This document shows, one piece after another, positions 30,069-37,001 of a stretch of 38,278 nucleotides of DNA (positions within the stretch are counted from its first letter, which is position 1; every line of letters begins with the position of its first letter). The stretch is from the IMG/VR virus record IMGVR_UViG_3300046722_000089, positions 1 through 38,278 of that record; one strand, 5' to 3'. Both the position numbers and the translations under genes were made by a program. This stretch comes from a virus. The notes under the pieces are model-generated. The model was not told where the DNA came from and did no database searches. It saw only the letters and a list, made by a program, of their open reading frames with translations.

Positions 30069-30566
30069 TTAATTAATTTTTTGATGGGTTAGTACTTTAT
30101 TACGTTCTTTTATTTCATTGTTTTTAACTGTCAATTGACATGCTCCGAAATATTGTTTCCAGTTGTTTTGGCGCGATATTTTAGTCAATAATTTAATAAT
30201 ATCATGCTTAAATTTGTGTATTATTTTAGGTTTCTGAATTATTATAAAACCCTTTTCAGAATAATAAATCAATCCCATGTAAGGTTTTATTTCATGTGGC
30301 ATAATTAAACCATCAGGGCAAGCATACCAAAAATAATTTGGAATTTGTTTTTCTATCTTGTTGTCAAAGAAATACCATTTACGTTTTTTAGAATCAGCTT
30401 TAAAATCAGAACGGCTTATTTTAACTTCAAACTCTGAAACATAACCTGATTTGTTCAAAGAAACAACATCTAATTCTCCTATAAAGAAGTAATTAAAGTT
30501 TTCTGTAACAATATTGCCTTTTTCTATTTCAAGCATTGCAATTGCCTTTTGAATATCTTTTGTCAT
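30069..30566 (-). CDS. Putative PD-(D/E)XK nuclease (MmcB-like)
   Basis: The 165-residue protein has GELDVVSL (30-37, Asp33), EFEVKISRSDF (45-55, Glu47 and Lys49 as E-x-K) and a YFWYACPDGLIMP segment (about 78-90), then a KPKIIHK strand. This is the fold pattern of MmcB-like and related restriction-type nucleases found in Bacteroidota phages. Its role may be DNA repair, recombination or host-DNA cleavage. Catalytic residues are inferred by eye. Confidence 0.65.
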   Translation of the reverse strand: MTKDIQKAIAMLEIEKGNIVTENFNYFFIGELDVVSLNKSGYVSEFEVKISRSDFKADSKKRKWYFFDNKIEKQIPNYFWYACPDGLIMPHEIKPYMGLIYYSEKGFIIIQKPKIIHKFKHDIIKLLTKISRQNNWKQYFGACQLTVKNNEIKERNKVLTHQKIN

Positions 30567-30573
30567 ATCGTAT

Positions 30574-30699
30574 CTAATTTAAACAAACGCCTATCTCTTT
30601 AATAATTTTACGTAACACTTCTCTATTTGTCGTTTCCGACAACAATCTTTTTTTAAGGGCGTTGTTGAGGTTTGCGAATATTTGTTGGGTTGTTTTCAT
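30574..30699 (-). CDS. Hypothetical 41-residue helical protein
   Basis: An ATG at 30697-30699 opens a 41-codon frame (MKTTQQIFANLNNALKKRLLS...) with two predicted helices and a basic middle. It fills the gap between the nuclease and the 146-residue gene, 2 bases after that gene's stop. No family recognised. Confidence 0.6.
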   Translation of the reverse strand: MKTTQQIFANLNNALKKRLLSETTNREVLRKIIKEIGVCLN

Positions 30700-30701
30700 A
30701 G

Positions 30702-31142
30702 TTAATTTAGATTACGCATTAATATTCCGTAATTAATAATGGCCTGTTCGAATGTTTCCCCAAATGCATAATTATTAGACTCTTGTAAATTTTCGAAGTC
30801 CAATCCATGACAACAAAATTCGTTACCGTCTTTTTCGACTTGTATTTTCCACCATTCTTTATTTACGTCCTTATTTCCACATGCATTGCACACGAAAAAA
30901 CCTCCGTATTGAAAAGGAAAACACCCATCTTGTTTACACTTAAAAACATGAGTAAATGCTATTCCATTATCTTCTGCCATTTTTCTAGCGAAATCATAAC
31001 CTTGTGTTATTAATCCCCACTCAGAAACACATCCGTAATCTGATCTTTTTGGTTGTGAGTGCCCATTTATAAATGAATTGAATCCGCAATTAACTGACGA
31101 ACTTGCTTTTATTAAATCCTGTGCATATTTTAAATTTTTCAT
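30702..31142 (-). CDS. Hypothetical 146-residue Cys-rich protein
   Basis: The protein has a probable zinc site made of CKQDGC (about 69-74) and CNAC (about 85-88), plus FCCHG near residue 110, and a Gly/Phe-rich centre. Such arrays suggest a metal-binding fold. No family recognised. Confidence 0.6.
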   Translation of the reverse strand: MKNLKYAQDLIKASSSVNCGFNSFINGHSQPKRSDYGCVSEWGLITQGYDFARKMAEDNGIAFTHVFKCKQDGCFPFQYGGFFVCNACGNKDVNKEWWKIQVEKDGNEFCCHGLDFENLQESNNYAFGETFEQAIINYGILMRNLN

Positions 31143-31185
31143 AATTCTATTTTTAGTGATTTTATTTATCTGTTTGTTTTACTCG

Positions 31186-31386
31186 CTATTGTCTGTTATA
31201 GCGATCGAGTAGGTATGATCTGATTGACTCGTATTTTTGAATGTTTTTATGAGAGTTAGATAAAACTCTAGTCAGTCCTTTAAAATTTCTTATAAAGCTT
31301 TTCTCTTTTCTGATTCTATCTGTACACTCCTCAATCATTTCAATAATTGCTAATTTTCTGGTATGATATGCTTTTTGATCTTTCAT
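31186..31386 (-). CDS. Hypothetical 66-residue basic protein
   Basis: Helical, Arg/Lys-rich (TDRIRKEKSFIRNFKGLTRVL). Its leader has TTAACCACTTAAA (31397-31409), a variant of the repeated leader motif found at 20823. No family recognised. Confidence 0.55.
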   Translation of the reverse strand: MKDQKAYHTRKLAIIEMIEECTDRIRKEKSFIRNFKGLTRVLSNSHKNIQKYESIRSYLLDRYNRQ

Positions 31387-31440
31387 AATATTTATTTTTA
31401 AGTGGTTAATTAATCGTTGTTGAAATGATAATTAAGACTG

Positions 31441-31629
31441 TTATTTATTGTCTTCTATGTACATATTCTTAACAGTCTCAATAATAGATTCGATAGCCTC
31501 TTCTTTTGTGCTGTAGCTTTCTTCTCTATTTGCCCATCCAAAACCATTGTTTTTTGTACAACCTCCATCAATTCTGTATCTTGTATGGTCTTTTATTATT
31601 TTAAATGTAATGCTTCCTAATACTTTCAT
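31441..31629 (-). CDS. Hypothetical 62-residue protein
   Basis: Small alpha/beta protein with a beta N-terminus (GSITFKIIKDHTRYRIDGG) and acidic helix (SYSTKEEAIESIIETVKNM), a layout common in small phage proteins. Its leader has TTAACCAATTTAA (31641-31653), another variant of the repeated leader motif. No family recognised. Confidence 0.55.
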   Translation of the reverse strand: MKVLGSITFKIIKDHTRYRIDGGCTKNNGFGWANREESYSTKEEAIESIIETVKNMYIEDNK

Positions 31630-31649
31630 AATTTCTATTTTTAAATTGG

Positions 31650-31928
31650 TTAATCTCCGTTATAAGCGCCTATTCCGTAATCGTGTCTTGCGCCTGAGTT
31701 GTTTACCGATTCTCTACTCACAACAATATTAGTAAAAACCAATTCATTAAAGTAAACCGTTTCGTATCCTATACCAACGCTTTTTACCAGGCGATTACAC
31801 TTCATTACAATAGCTTTAACGCCTTGTTTCGTCTTTTTCCACGCCAAGGTCAAAGCCTCAGAAAAAGTTACGTTTTGCATTTTGAATATTGCGTGGGCGC
31901 TGGTCATTACGATTTGTTTAGTTTTCAT
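31650..31928 (-). CDS. Hypothetical 92-residue protein
   Basis: I start at the ATG at 31926-31928, because the promoter at 31950 makes an upstream in-frame start (31952) impossible. The protein begins MKTKQIVMTSAHAIFK and has a FSEALTLAWKKTKQG helix near 29-43, a pattern common in small phage proteins of unknown function. No enzyme motif is visible. It is the first gene from its own promoter. Confidence 0.65.
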   Translation of the reverse strand: MKTKQIVMTSAHAIFKMQNVTFSEALTLAWKKTKQGVKAIVMKCNRLVKSVGIGYETVYFNELVFTNIVVSRESVNNSGARHDYGIGAYNGD

Positions 31929-31949
31929 GGTTTCTTTGTTTTTGTTTGT

Positions 31950-31979
31950 CAAAGATATAACTAATAATTAGATAAACAA
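31950..31979 (-). promoter_or_regulatory. Internal early promoter TTG-N19-TATCTTTG
   Basis: TTG (31977-31979), 19 bases, TATCTTTG (31950-31957) on the minus strand match the Bacteroidota consensus with standard spacing. Transcription would start near 31943 and give a short leader before the 92-residue gene. The region overlaps no accepted gene. Confidence 0.7.
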
Positions 31980-31981
31980 TA

Positions 31982-32131
31982 TTATTTTTCAATTATTTTA
32001 GAAATATTTTTTGCAAATTCACGAACCTCCTTTATTTTAGTGGGGTGACATTGTATAAAATATCCTTTGTTTTCGTTTTTTGGTCGTCCTGCGCCTGGTC
32101 TTTTACCGCCTCTTTTACTTTCTTGTTTCAT
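31982..32131 (-). CDS. 49-residue basic DNA-binding-like protein
   Basis: An ATG at 32129-32131 opens a 49-codon frame. The N-terminus KRGGKRPGAGRPK (6-18) is an AT-hook-like GRP motif often found at the front of small phage DNA-binding proteins, followed by a helix (TKIKEVREFAKNISK). It lies 7 bases after the methyltransferase gene stop. Confidence 0.65.
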   Translation of the reverse strand: MKQESKRGGKRPGAGRPKNENKGYFIQCHPTKIKEVREFAKNISKIIEK

Positions 32132-32138
32132 GTTGTAA

Positions 32139-33542
32139 TTAATTTTTATGTTGCTCTGGTAATGAAAATCCTTTTAGTTCTCCGTAAGCTTTGTTTAGCA
32201 TGTACCAATCGTTTAAATCTTTAAATTTAATATGCATAGTTCCTTTTTTAAAGAACTTCATTTCAAAAAATCCCCATTCATACCATGTATTAGGTAAAAT
32301 ATTTATTTGGTTTGGTTTGCCGTATTCAGGATTTTTAATACTATTCCAATTGTATATCCTACCGTAATTGTCGTAATTTTTTGCAGTAATATTACAAAGT
32401 ACTTTTATAAGATCATCCATTTTATCGCTACCGTAAGAAGAATAACGCATACTTAAACCTTCTCTATTATATTTTTCTTCTACCATACCATTAACAATAA
32501 ATTTTTTGTTAAGCATGTGCCCCGAATTGGTTTTCCATCCCTCAATATTGTACCTATTTTCGTGGGTATGTTTTGTAAAATTGTCTATAGCTTCCTCTAA
32601 AGCCCTATTGTAAGTATTTTGCCTTGTACCTACAATTATTTGAAACATTCTATAAATGTTTTTCATTGTAAACGGAACTTTTTCCTGTGTTTCAACAAAT
32701 TTATTTATATCCTTCATAACTCCAGAAGTTACATATTTATCCATCTTCATTGTTGAAAAAATATATTTCCATGATTCTTTTTGAAGAGTTTTAGAAAAGT
32801 CTTCTTTATTGGCAACTGATTTATTGTAGCCTATTTGTAAATCAATTTTACTCATGTTTATTCCAGAAAGTAGTCTATTTACGTTTTCGACTTCTTCTTT
32901 CATTAAATCGAACGCTTTCATTGTTCCAACGTATCTATTGACCAAAGCTCTAACTTCATTAAATTCCATTATTCCAATACCTTGCTCCTCTTCTTCATCT
33001 TCACCCATAAAAAAGCCTTCAAATTCGGCTCCTTCGCTTAATATAGGTTTGTAAAGTTTTATTAATCCTATATCAATTCCCGTGGTTCTTTCAGCAGTTG
33101 AGAATACATCACCTATATTTTCTGTAATTCCGTTTTTTAATATTACAGAAAGCTTGCCGTATCTATTGAAGTTTTCAATTGTTTGCCAATTACACAAAGA
33201 AACTATTTCGCAACCTTCAGGAGCAATTTCCCATGCATGCAAAATATGTTTATGTGCATCACTAAAAGGAGGGTTCATATAAATGCAGTCAACATGAGAA
33301 ATCATTTCAGCTGTACAATTAAAAAAATCTTCTCCTATTAATTTTATCTGTTTATCTTTTAAAATAGACTGACATCTTTCGTTTATTTCAATTGCTATAA
33401 TTTCTTTTGCCCCTATTGTTTTGCTATACTCTAAAATATTTCCAAATCCTGCATGAGGATCTAAAACAATTTTTCCTGTGCAATCAAGTTGCATAATTTC
33501 TAATACATGTAATGGTGTTGGGTAAAGTTCATCGTGATACAT
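32139..33542 (-). CDS. N6-adenine DNA methyltransferase with DUF4942 domain
   Basis: I start at the ATG at 33540-33542; a longer frame would begin at a TTG next to the promoter's -7 box. The 467-residue protein has SAM-binding motif I DPHAGFG (28-34), IEIN (51-54) and catalytic motif IV NPPF (90-93), characteristic of N6-adenine methyltransferases. The C-terminal part (about 225-460) resembles DUF4942. No restriction partner is adjacent, so it is probably an orphan methylase that protects phage DNA or regulates packaging. It has its own promoter (33571-33600). Confidence 0.82.
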   Translation of the reverse strand: MYHDELYPTPLHVLEIMQLDCTGKIVLDPHAGFGNILEYSKTIGAKEIIAIEINERCQSILKDKQIKLIGEDFFNCTAEMISHVDCIYMNPPFSDAHKHILHAWEIAPEGCEIVSLCNWQTIENFNRYGKLSVILKNGITENIGDVFSTAERTTGIDIGLIKLYKPILSEGAEFEGFFMGEDEEEEQGIGIMEFNEVRALVNRYVGTMKAFDLMKEEVENVNRLLSGINMSKIDLQIGYNKSVANKEDFSKTLQKESWKYIFSTMKMDKYVTSGVMKDINKFVETQEKVPFTMKNIYRMFQIIVGTRQNTYNRALEEAIDNFTKHTHENRYNIEGWKTNSGHMLNKKFIVNGMVEEKYNREGLSMRYSSYGSDKMDDLIKVLCNITAKNYDNYGRIYNWNSIKNPEYGKPNQINILPNTWYEWGFFEMKFFKKGTMHIKFKDLNDWYMLNKAYGELKGFSLPEQHKN

Positions 33543-33570
33543 AATTTTATTTTTATCGGTTATCTGAGTA

Positions 33571-33600
33571 CAAATATACAAATACTTTTTAGATATACAA
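33571..33600 (-). promoter_or_regulatory. Internal early promoter with TAAAAAGTATT element
   Basis: TTG (33598-33600), 19 bases, TATATTTG (33571-33578) on the minus strand. The spacer holds TAAAAAGTATT (33581-33591) in the same place as at 23312-23322, and the two 19-base spacers agree at 15 positions. It lies between the terminator at 33640 and the methyltransferase ATG. Confidence 0.78.
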
Positions 33601-33638
33601 TATTATATTTCAAATTATTTTATTTTCCGCATATCACT

Positions 33639-33664
33639 AAAAAAAGCCGAAGTGAATCGGCTTT
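33639..33664 (-). terminator. Rho-independent terminator before the methyltransferase promoter
   Basis: An 8-bp stem with GC core (33643-33650 with 33657-33664, loop 33651-33656) is followed by seven T on the minus strand. It lies 6 bases after the stop of the 99-residue gene and splits the early region into transcription units. Confidence 0.88.
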
Positions 33665-33670
33665 GGGTTG

Positions 33671-33970
33671 TTAGGTTAGTTTTGATTCGTCGTAACTTTC
33701 GAATGTCATTATTGCTTTTGTTTTAAACATTTTACCGTTTTTAAAATAAGCTTTCCAAATATCTCCTGTTTCCTCTCCTTCTCCTTCTAAGCAAAAAACG
33801 GTATCAGGATATTTTAAAGAATATGATTTCATATCTTTTACGTGGTCATACCATTTTATTTCATCATCGAAACAACTATGATAATCTGCTGCTTCAGAAA
33901 TTTGTTTTTCATGGTCTGTGCTTTTATCGCCTGATACGATGGTTAATTCGTGTCGTGTGTAATATCCCAT
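33671..33970 (-). CDS. Hypothetical 99-residue MGYYT-type phage protein
   Basis: The protein begins MGYYTRHELTIVSG, an N-terminus shared by a widespread phage family of unknown function. The rest is acidic with a central SCFDDEIKWYDHVKDM segment and a beta-type C-terminus. It is the last gene before the terminator at 33639. Confidence 0.6.
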   Translation of the reverse strand: MGYYTRHELTIVSGDKSTDHEKQISEAADYHSCFDDEIKWYDHVKDMKSYSLKYPDTVFCLEGEGEETGDIWKAYFKNGKMFKTKAIMTFESYDESKLT

Positions 33971-33974
33971 AATT

Positions 33975-34202
33975 TTATTGATTATTTAATTTAGATTCTA
34001 TTATTAAAAATTCTCCGTTTTCAGTAAAGTAAAAATGAGGCGATCTAATGTATTTGTATGCTCTCATTCTTTCAACTTCTGATTTTGTAAACTTCCATTG
34101 AAACCCGTGTTTTTTAATACCTAATTTATCAGCTCTGAACTTAACAGTTGGTTTGCTTATATTAAGTATATTCTGCAATTGTTGTCCGCTATAAGTTTCC
34201 AT
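33975..34202 (-). CDS. Helix-turn-helix DNA-binding protein (MerR/excisionase-like)
   Basis: The 75-residue protein has an N-terminal winged-helix pattern (YSGQQLQNILNISKPTVKFRADKLGI, about 4-29) followed by a basic WKFTKSEVERMR segment, as in excisionases and MerR-type HTH_17 proteins. It overlaps the upstream gene by 14 bases. A control role in the early region is plausible. Confidence 0.65.
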   Translation of the reverse strand: METYSGQQLQNILNISKPTVKFRADKLGIKKHGFQWKFTKSEVERMRAYKYIRSPHFYFTENGEFLIIESKLNNQ

Positions 34203-34452
34203 CTGCCTCTACTGTTTCAGGGTCTATTACTTCGATGTTGTTTTTGGTCTTTATAATTAAATTATCTTCATCATCATATGAATAGCATTTAGAACAATAA
34301 TCCATTCCGTCTTCAACTACCCAATCGGCATTTACCGCTACATCTCTGGCAATTGAACTATCTCCCCAACATGAATAATCAGTATATTCGTCTGCAGACT
34401 TTCCGCAACCATCACAAATACATGTGTACATTTCTATTTTTTGTATTGACAT
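34189..34452 (-). CDS. Zinc-ribbon protein
   Basis: The 87-residue acidic protein has CDGC (about 13-16) and CSKC (about 53-56), spaced for a zinc ribbon with an acidic tail. The N-terminal TCICDGCGKSADEYTDYSC segment is typical of small phage zinc proteins. Its reading frame overlaps that of the HTH gene by 14 bases. Confidence 0.6.
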   Translation of the reverse strand: MSIQKIEMYTCICDGCGKSADEYTDYSCWGDSSIARDVAVNADWVVEDGMDYCSKCYSYDDEDNLIIKTKNNIEVIDPETVEADGNL

Positions 34453-34454
34453 AA

Positions 34455-34736
34455 TTAAATTGTTTTAAATTCCACTCCATCTTTTATTTTCCTATCCATT
34501 ATAACCTTACAAAATCCGTTTTGTCTTCTGCATTCAGATATAGAAGGATATTCAAAACCGTCACTAATTCTAATAACCTTTACAGAATTAACCGCTTTCC
34601 AATTGCGTTTTTTCTTCTCTTTAAGTTTATCAAATTCTTTCTTTTCTTGGTCAGTCCATTTGCTTACTGGCTTATCCCAAAGGCTATGATGTGGGTTTTT
34701 AATCATAGCCTGTCTGATTTTTTGAACGGTTAGCAT
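34455..34736 (-). CDS. NUMOD1-like DNA-binding protein lacking an HNH domain
   Basis: The 93-residue protein has a basic linker (about 30-50) and a C-terminal segment VIRISDGFEYPSISECRRQ...GVEFK (about 53-90) that looks like the NUMOD1 DNA-binding module of homing endonucleases. No HNH or GIY-YIG catalytic part is present nearby, so it may be a remnant or an independent binder. It starts one base after the exonuclease stop. Confidence 0.55.
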   Translation of the reverse strand: MLTVQKIRQAMIKNPHHSLWDKPVSKWTDQEKKEFDKLKEKKKRNWKAVNSVKVIRISDGFEYPSISECRRQNGFCKVIMDRKIKDGVEFKTI

Positions 34737-34737
34737 G

Positions 34738-35589
34738 CTATAAATTTAACATTGGTATTAATTCATTTTCAATATATTTTCGACAAGCTAAAACCATTTT
34801 CTCGGCTTTTTTAATGTAGGCTTCATCATATCCAAACTCAAAAACTTTCTTTCTTAGTGAATCAGGCAAATTATCGTAACTAAGCATTTCAACTGCGATA
34901 TCCCAATCTTCGATATCAGGTTCATCTTTACCTAAATCTCTGGATAAATCCCACGAAAGTTTATTTATTTGTTCTTCGCTTCCGTTTTCAAGACAATAAC
35001 ACAAACTACCTTTTTTTAATTCTTTCAATTCCTGGTAAACTTGAATTTGACCATAATAATTTTTATCCGCTTCTGTTTCAAAATAAGGGAATGTGAAACA
35101 ATCAAAAGGTACTTTTGCATCAATAACTACTTCAGGCGTATTAGTATCGTAAGTTCCTGTGAAATATTCGTTTTCTAATGGCTCTTCGTTTTTTACTAAT
35201 TCTAAGCCGTAATGCTTAGATATTCTTTCAATAGCCTTTTCCTCCATTGCTTTACCGCGAGCAAGGTATTTAGACCTAATGTCTTTTTTCTTGCCTGTAA
35301 TCTCAGAAATAAGCCATTCTTTGCAGTATGATTTTGCAGTTTCGCTTAGTATAATTTCATCGACTAACGGTAACAATATTTCTATTTCTTTTTCGGTTTC
35401 CGGAAGTTTAATATTTTCAATTTCAATTGCCGATTTACATTCCTTGTTTTTAAAACCGTTCAATCGTTCATTAAATGATTCTTTTTTAGACAAAGCATCA
35501 TCGTACTGCTCTTTATATGATTTTCCTGTGTGATTGGTCATTAATAAACCAATCTTTGAAGCCCTGCATTTAAATTTTTTTATCTCCAT
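34738..35589 (-). CDS. YqaJ/lambda-exonuclease-like recombination nuclease
   Basis: The 283-residue protein has the YqaJ core: ARGKAMEEKAIER (110-122, Glu116 or Glu117), FTGTYD (143-148, Asp148), VIDAK (155-159, Asp157 and Lys159) and YYGQIQVYQEL (178-188, Gln181). This is a PD-(D/E)XK 5'-3' exonuclease for double-strand-break end resection in phage recombination. It overlaps the Cys-rich microgene by 20 bases and forms a cassette with the conserved protein at 35697. Confidence 0.85.
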   Translation of the reverse strand: MEIKKFKCRASKIGLLMTNHTGKSYKEQYDDALSKKESFNERLNGFKNKECKSAIEIENIKLPETEKEIEILLPLVDEIILSETAKSYCKEWLISEITGKKKDIRSKYLARGKAMEEKAIERISKHYGLELVKNEEPLENEYFTGTYDTNTPEVVIDAKVPFDCFTFPYFETEADKNYYGQIQVYQELKELKKGSLCYCLENGSEEQINKLSWDLSRDLGKDEPDIEDWDIAVEMLSYDNLPDSLRKKVFEFGYDEAYIKKAEKMVLACRKYIENELIPMLNL

Positions 35590-35710
35590 CTTTTGAATAA
35601 TGTTTAAATTCTTTACAACCTAGTTTTGCTTTGTTTATTTTAGGATCTCGTATTTTACATGTTTTTTCTTTGTCACAATATCCGCACCCGATTTGGTCAG
35701 ACTGTTTCAT
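35570..35710 (-). CDS. Cys-rich microprotein A (46 residues)
   Basis: An ATG at 35708-35710 opens a 46-codon frame starting MKQSDQIGCGYCDKEKTC. Four Cys (9, 12, 18 and 32) suggest a zinc knuckle. Residues 7-29 match microprotein B at 36220 and are encoded by an exact 68-bp nucleotide repeat (35628-35695). The flanks differ. It overlaps the exonuclease gene by 20 bases and the upstream gene (35697) by 14. Confidence 0.7.
   Translation of the reverse strand: MKQSDQIGCGYCDKEKTCKIRDPKINKAKLGCKEFKHYSKDGDKKI
35628..35695. repeat. 68-bp perfect direct repeat, copy 1
   Basis: Bases 35628-35695 are identical to 36278-36345 (offset 650). The repeat encodes the conserved core of Cys-rich microprotein A. 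Sequence outside the repeat differs quickly, pointing to a recent duplication or a conversion tract. Confidence 0.9.
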
Positions 35711-36215
35711 CTTGCAAAGCTTTTAATTGTTCTTCTGTTAAGTCGTATTTTTCCAAAATTGCTTCAAGTGTAGCTTTTTTGTCCTTTATAGCTTTTTTAG
35801 CTCCCACCAAATCTTTTAATTCAACCAACGGCAAAACATCGATAGTCATTGGAATACGTTTGTTTTTCGAAGCTGTAACCAAAACACGTGTTGATTCTGG
35901 TAAATGTGAAGCGTGGCTAATTCTGATTCCTCCCGTTTCTACACCCGCCCATTTTACCGTATCATCACGATAAATTGTTAATCTTCTGCCGTGGAATATC
36001 GAACTTTCAGAACCCCACAATTGCACCAACACTCTACGCATTGATTTGCACGGCTTAAAAGGCTTGTTGTTGTCTCCGTAGAAGTAAATTGATACGGGTT
36101 GCGCTTCATCTTCGCCTCCTTTGATGTTTCTAATTTTAATTGTTTTTGACCCCGATATTAAATCGTCTGCGTTTAATTGGTCAGATTTTGGTATAATTGT
36201 TTTTGATAAGTCCAT
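35697..36215 (-). CDS. Conserved phage protein of the recombination cassette
   Basis: The 172-residue protein begins MDLSKTIIPKSDQLNADDLI, the signature start of a widespread phage family of unknown function found near recombination nucleases. Later features are PVSIYFYGDNNKPFKPCKSMRRVL in two pieces (about 40-64), GGIRISHASHLP (about 94-105) and a helical, Lys-rich C-terminus. Context beside a YqaJ exonuclease suggests a single-strand DNA-binding or annealing role, but the sequence itself does not prove this. It lies exactly between the two copies of the 68-bp repeat. Confidence 0.65.
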   Translation of the reverse strand: MDLSKTIIPKSDQLNADDLISGSKTIKIRNIKGGEDEAQPVSIYFYGDNNKPFKPCKSMRRVLVQLWGSESSIFHGRRLTIYRDDTVKWAGVETGGIRISHASHLPESTRVLVTASKNKRIPMTIDVLPLVELKDLVGAKKAIKDKKATLEAILEKYDLTEEQLKALQDETV

Positions 36216-36219
36216 AATT

Positions 36220-36360
36220 TTATTTTATTGGTTTTTTAGTGTTTTCAAAATGGTTATAATCTTTACAGCCTTGTTTGGCTTTGTTTATTTTAGGATCTCG
36301 TATTTTACATGTTTTTTCTTTGTCACAATATCCGCACCCGATTTGTTTTTGTTCTTCCAT
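36220..36360 (-). CDS. Cys-rich microprotein B (46 residues), paralog of A
   Basis: An ATG at 36358-36360 opens a 46-codon frame starting MEEQKQIGCGYCDKEKTC. Cys at 9, 12, 18 and 32 match microprotein A. Both share an identical core but differ at the N-terminal six residues and after about residue 29. A and B bracket the conserved recombination-cassette gene, and B lies 4 bases before it. Confidence 0.7.
   Translation of the reverse strand: MEEQKQIGCGYCDKEKTCKIRDPKINKAKQGCKDYNHFENTKKPIK
36278..36345. repeat. 68-bp perfect direct repeat, copy 2
   Basis: Second copy of the repeat at 35628-35695, in the same frame and orientation within Cys-rich microprotein B. Recombination between the copies would delete the gene at 35697-36215 and fuse A to B. 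Confidence 0.9.
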
Positions 36361-36377
36361 TATTTCTATCTTAGGGT

Positions 36378-36527
36378 TTAAATTATTTTACTGAATGAAT
36401 AGGTTGTTGAAAAGAAGCCACGATTTTTACATGTGAGTATCCATCCTTCACTCGTTAATTTGGTTATTGTGTTTTTCGCTTTAGATACCTTTCTGTACGG
36501 TATTTTTATGTGGACTGTGATGTACAT
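36378..36527 (-). CDS. Hypothetical 49-residue basic protein
   Basis: An ATG at 36525-36527 opens a 49-codon frame beginning MYITVHIKIPYRKVSKAKNT. The product is a basic beta-type sequence with one Cys and an aromatic C-terminus (GFFSTTYSFSK). It is 2 bases from the previous stop, which supports translation. No family recognised. Confidence 0.55.
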   Translation of the reverse strand: MYITVHIKIPYRKVSKAKNTITKLTSEGWILTCKNRGFFSTTYSFSKII

Positions 36528-36529
36528 GG

Positions 36530-36799
36530 TTATTCAGATAACCATTTAAAGCATTTTTTCATGGTATCGAACACATAAACCTCGCTAATTGAAACAGATG
36601 TGCTAATATACATTTGTATGTTTTTGCTAGTAACCATTGCATCATTTTTAAAGTTACAAACTTCAATAAGCCTACCTTCAAAATTCAAATAAGTGGTTTT
36701 TTCGTTGTCTTGCCATAAAATACCAACTATGCTGTTATCGTTTAAATCTGATAACCTTAATTCTTTTTTATCTTCTAATATCACTTTTCTCATAATCAT
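36530..36799 (-). CDS. Hypothetical 89-residue protein
   Basis: Soluble alpha/beta-type protein (SIVGILWQDNEKTTYLNFEG) with no recognised motif. Starts at 36799 (or at 36793, the next Met). Its frame overlaps that of the following gene by 32 bases. Confidence 0.55.
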   Translation of the reverse strand: MIMRKVILEDKKELRLSDLNDNSIVGILWQDNEKTTYLNFEGRLIEVCNFKNDAMVTSKNIQMYISTSVSISEVYVFDTMKKCFKWLSE

Positions 36800-37001
36800 A
36801 TTTATTTATCTGGTTATTAATAATATTGTTTTTAAATACTTTTGCCTGTTGTTTTAATTCTTTGGCGTAGTGGGTTGTTGTTTGGATTGTTTGTATTGCG
36901 CCATTTTTAGACACTACAACAAACTTCAACGACTTTCTGTACACTCGCTTTGATTTCTTTCGGATTTGCGTTCCGTAGTGCTTGAATAGTTCGGGGTTCA
37001 T
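36768..37001 (-). CDS. Hypothetical 77-residue basic protein
   Basis: Very basic protein rich in Lys, Arg and Gln (TQIRKKSKRVYRKSLKF), which suggests nucleic acid binding. No family recognised. Its ATG overlaps the previous stop (ATGA). Confidence 0.55.
   Translation of the reverse strand: MNPELFKHYGTQIRKKSKRVYRKSLKFVVVSKNGAIQTIQTTTHYAKELKQQAKVFKNNIINNQINKYDYEKSDIRR

Noticed and set aside
33543-33581. Longer methyltransferase start at 33581
   Set aside because: That codon is TTG and directly abuts the -7 box of the promoter, so it would not be transcribed. The ATG at 33542 fits.
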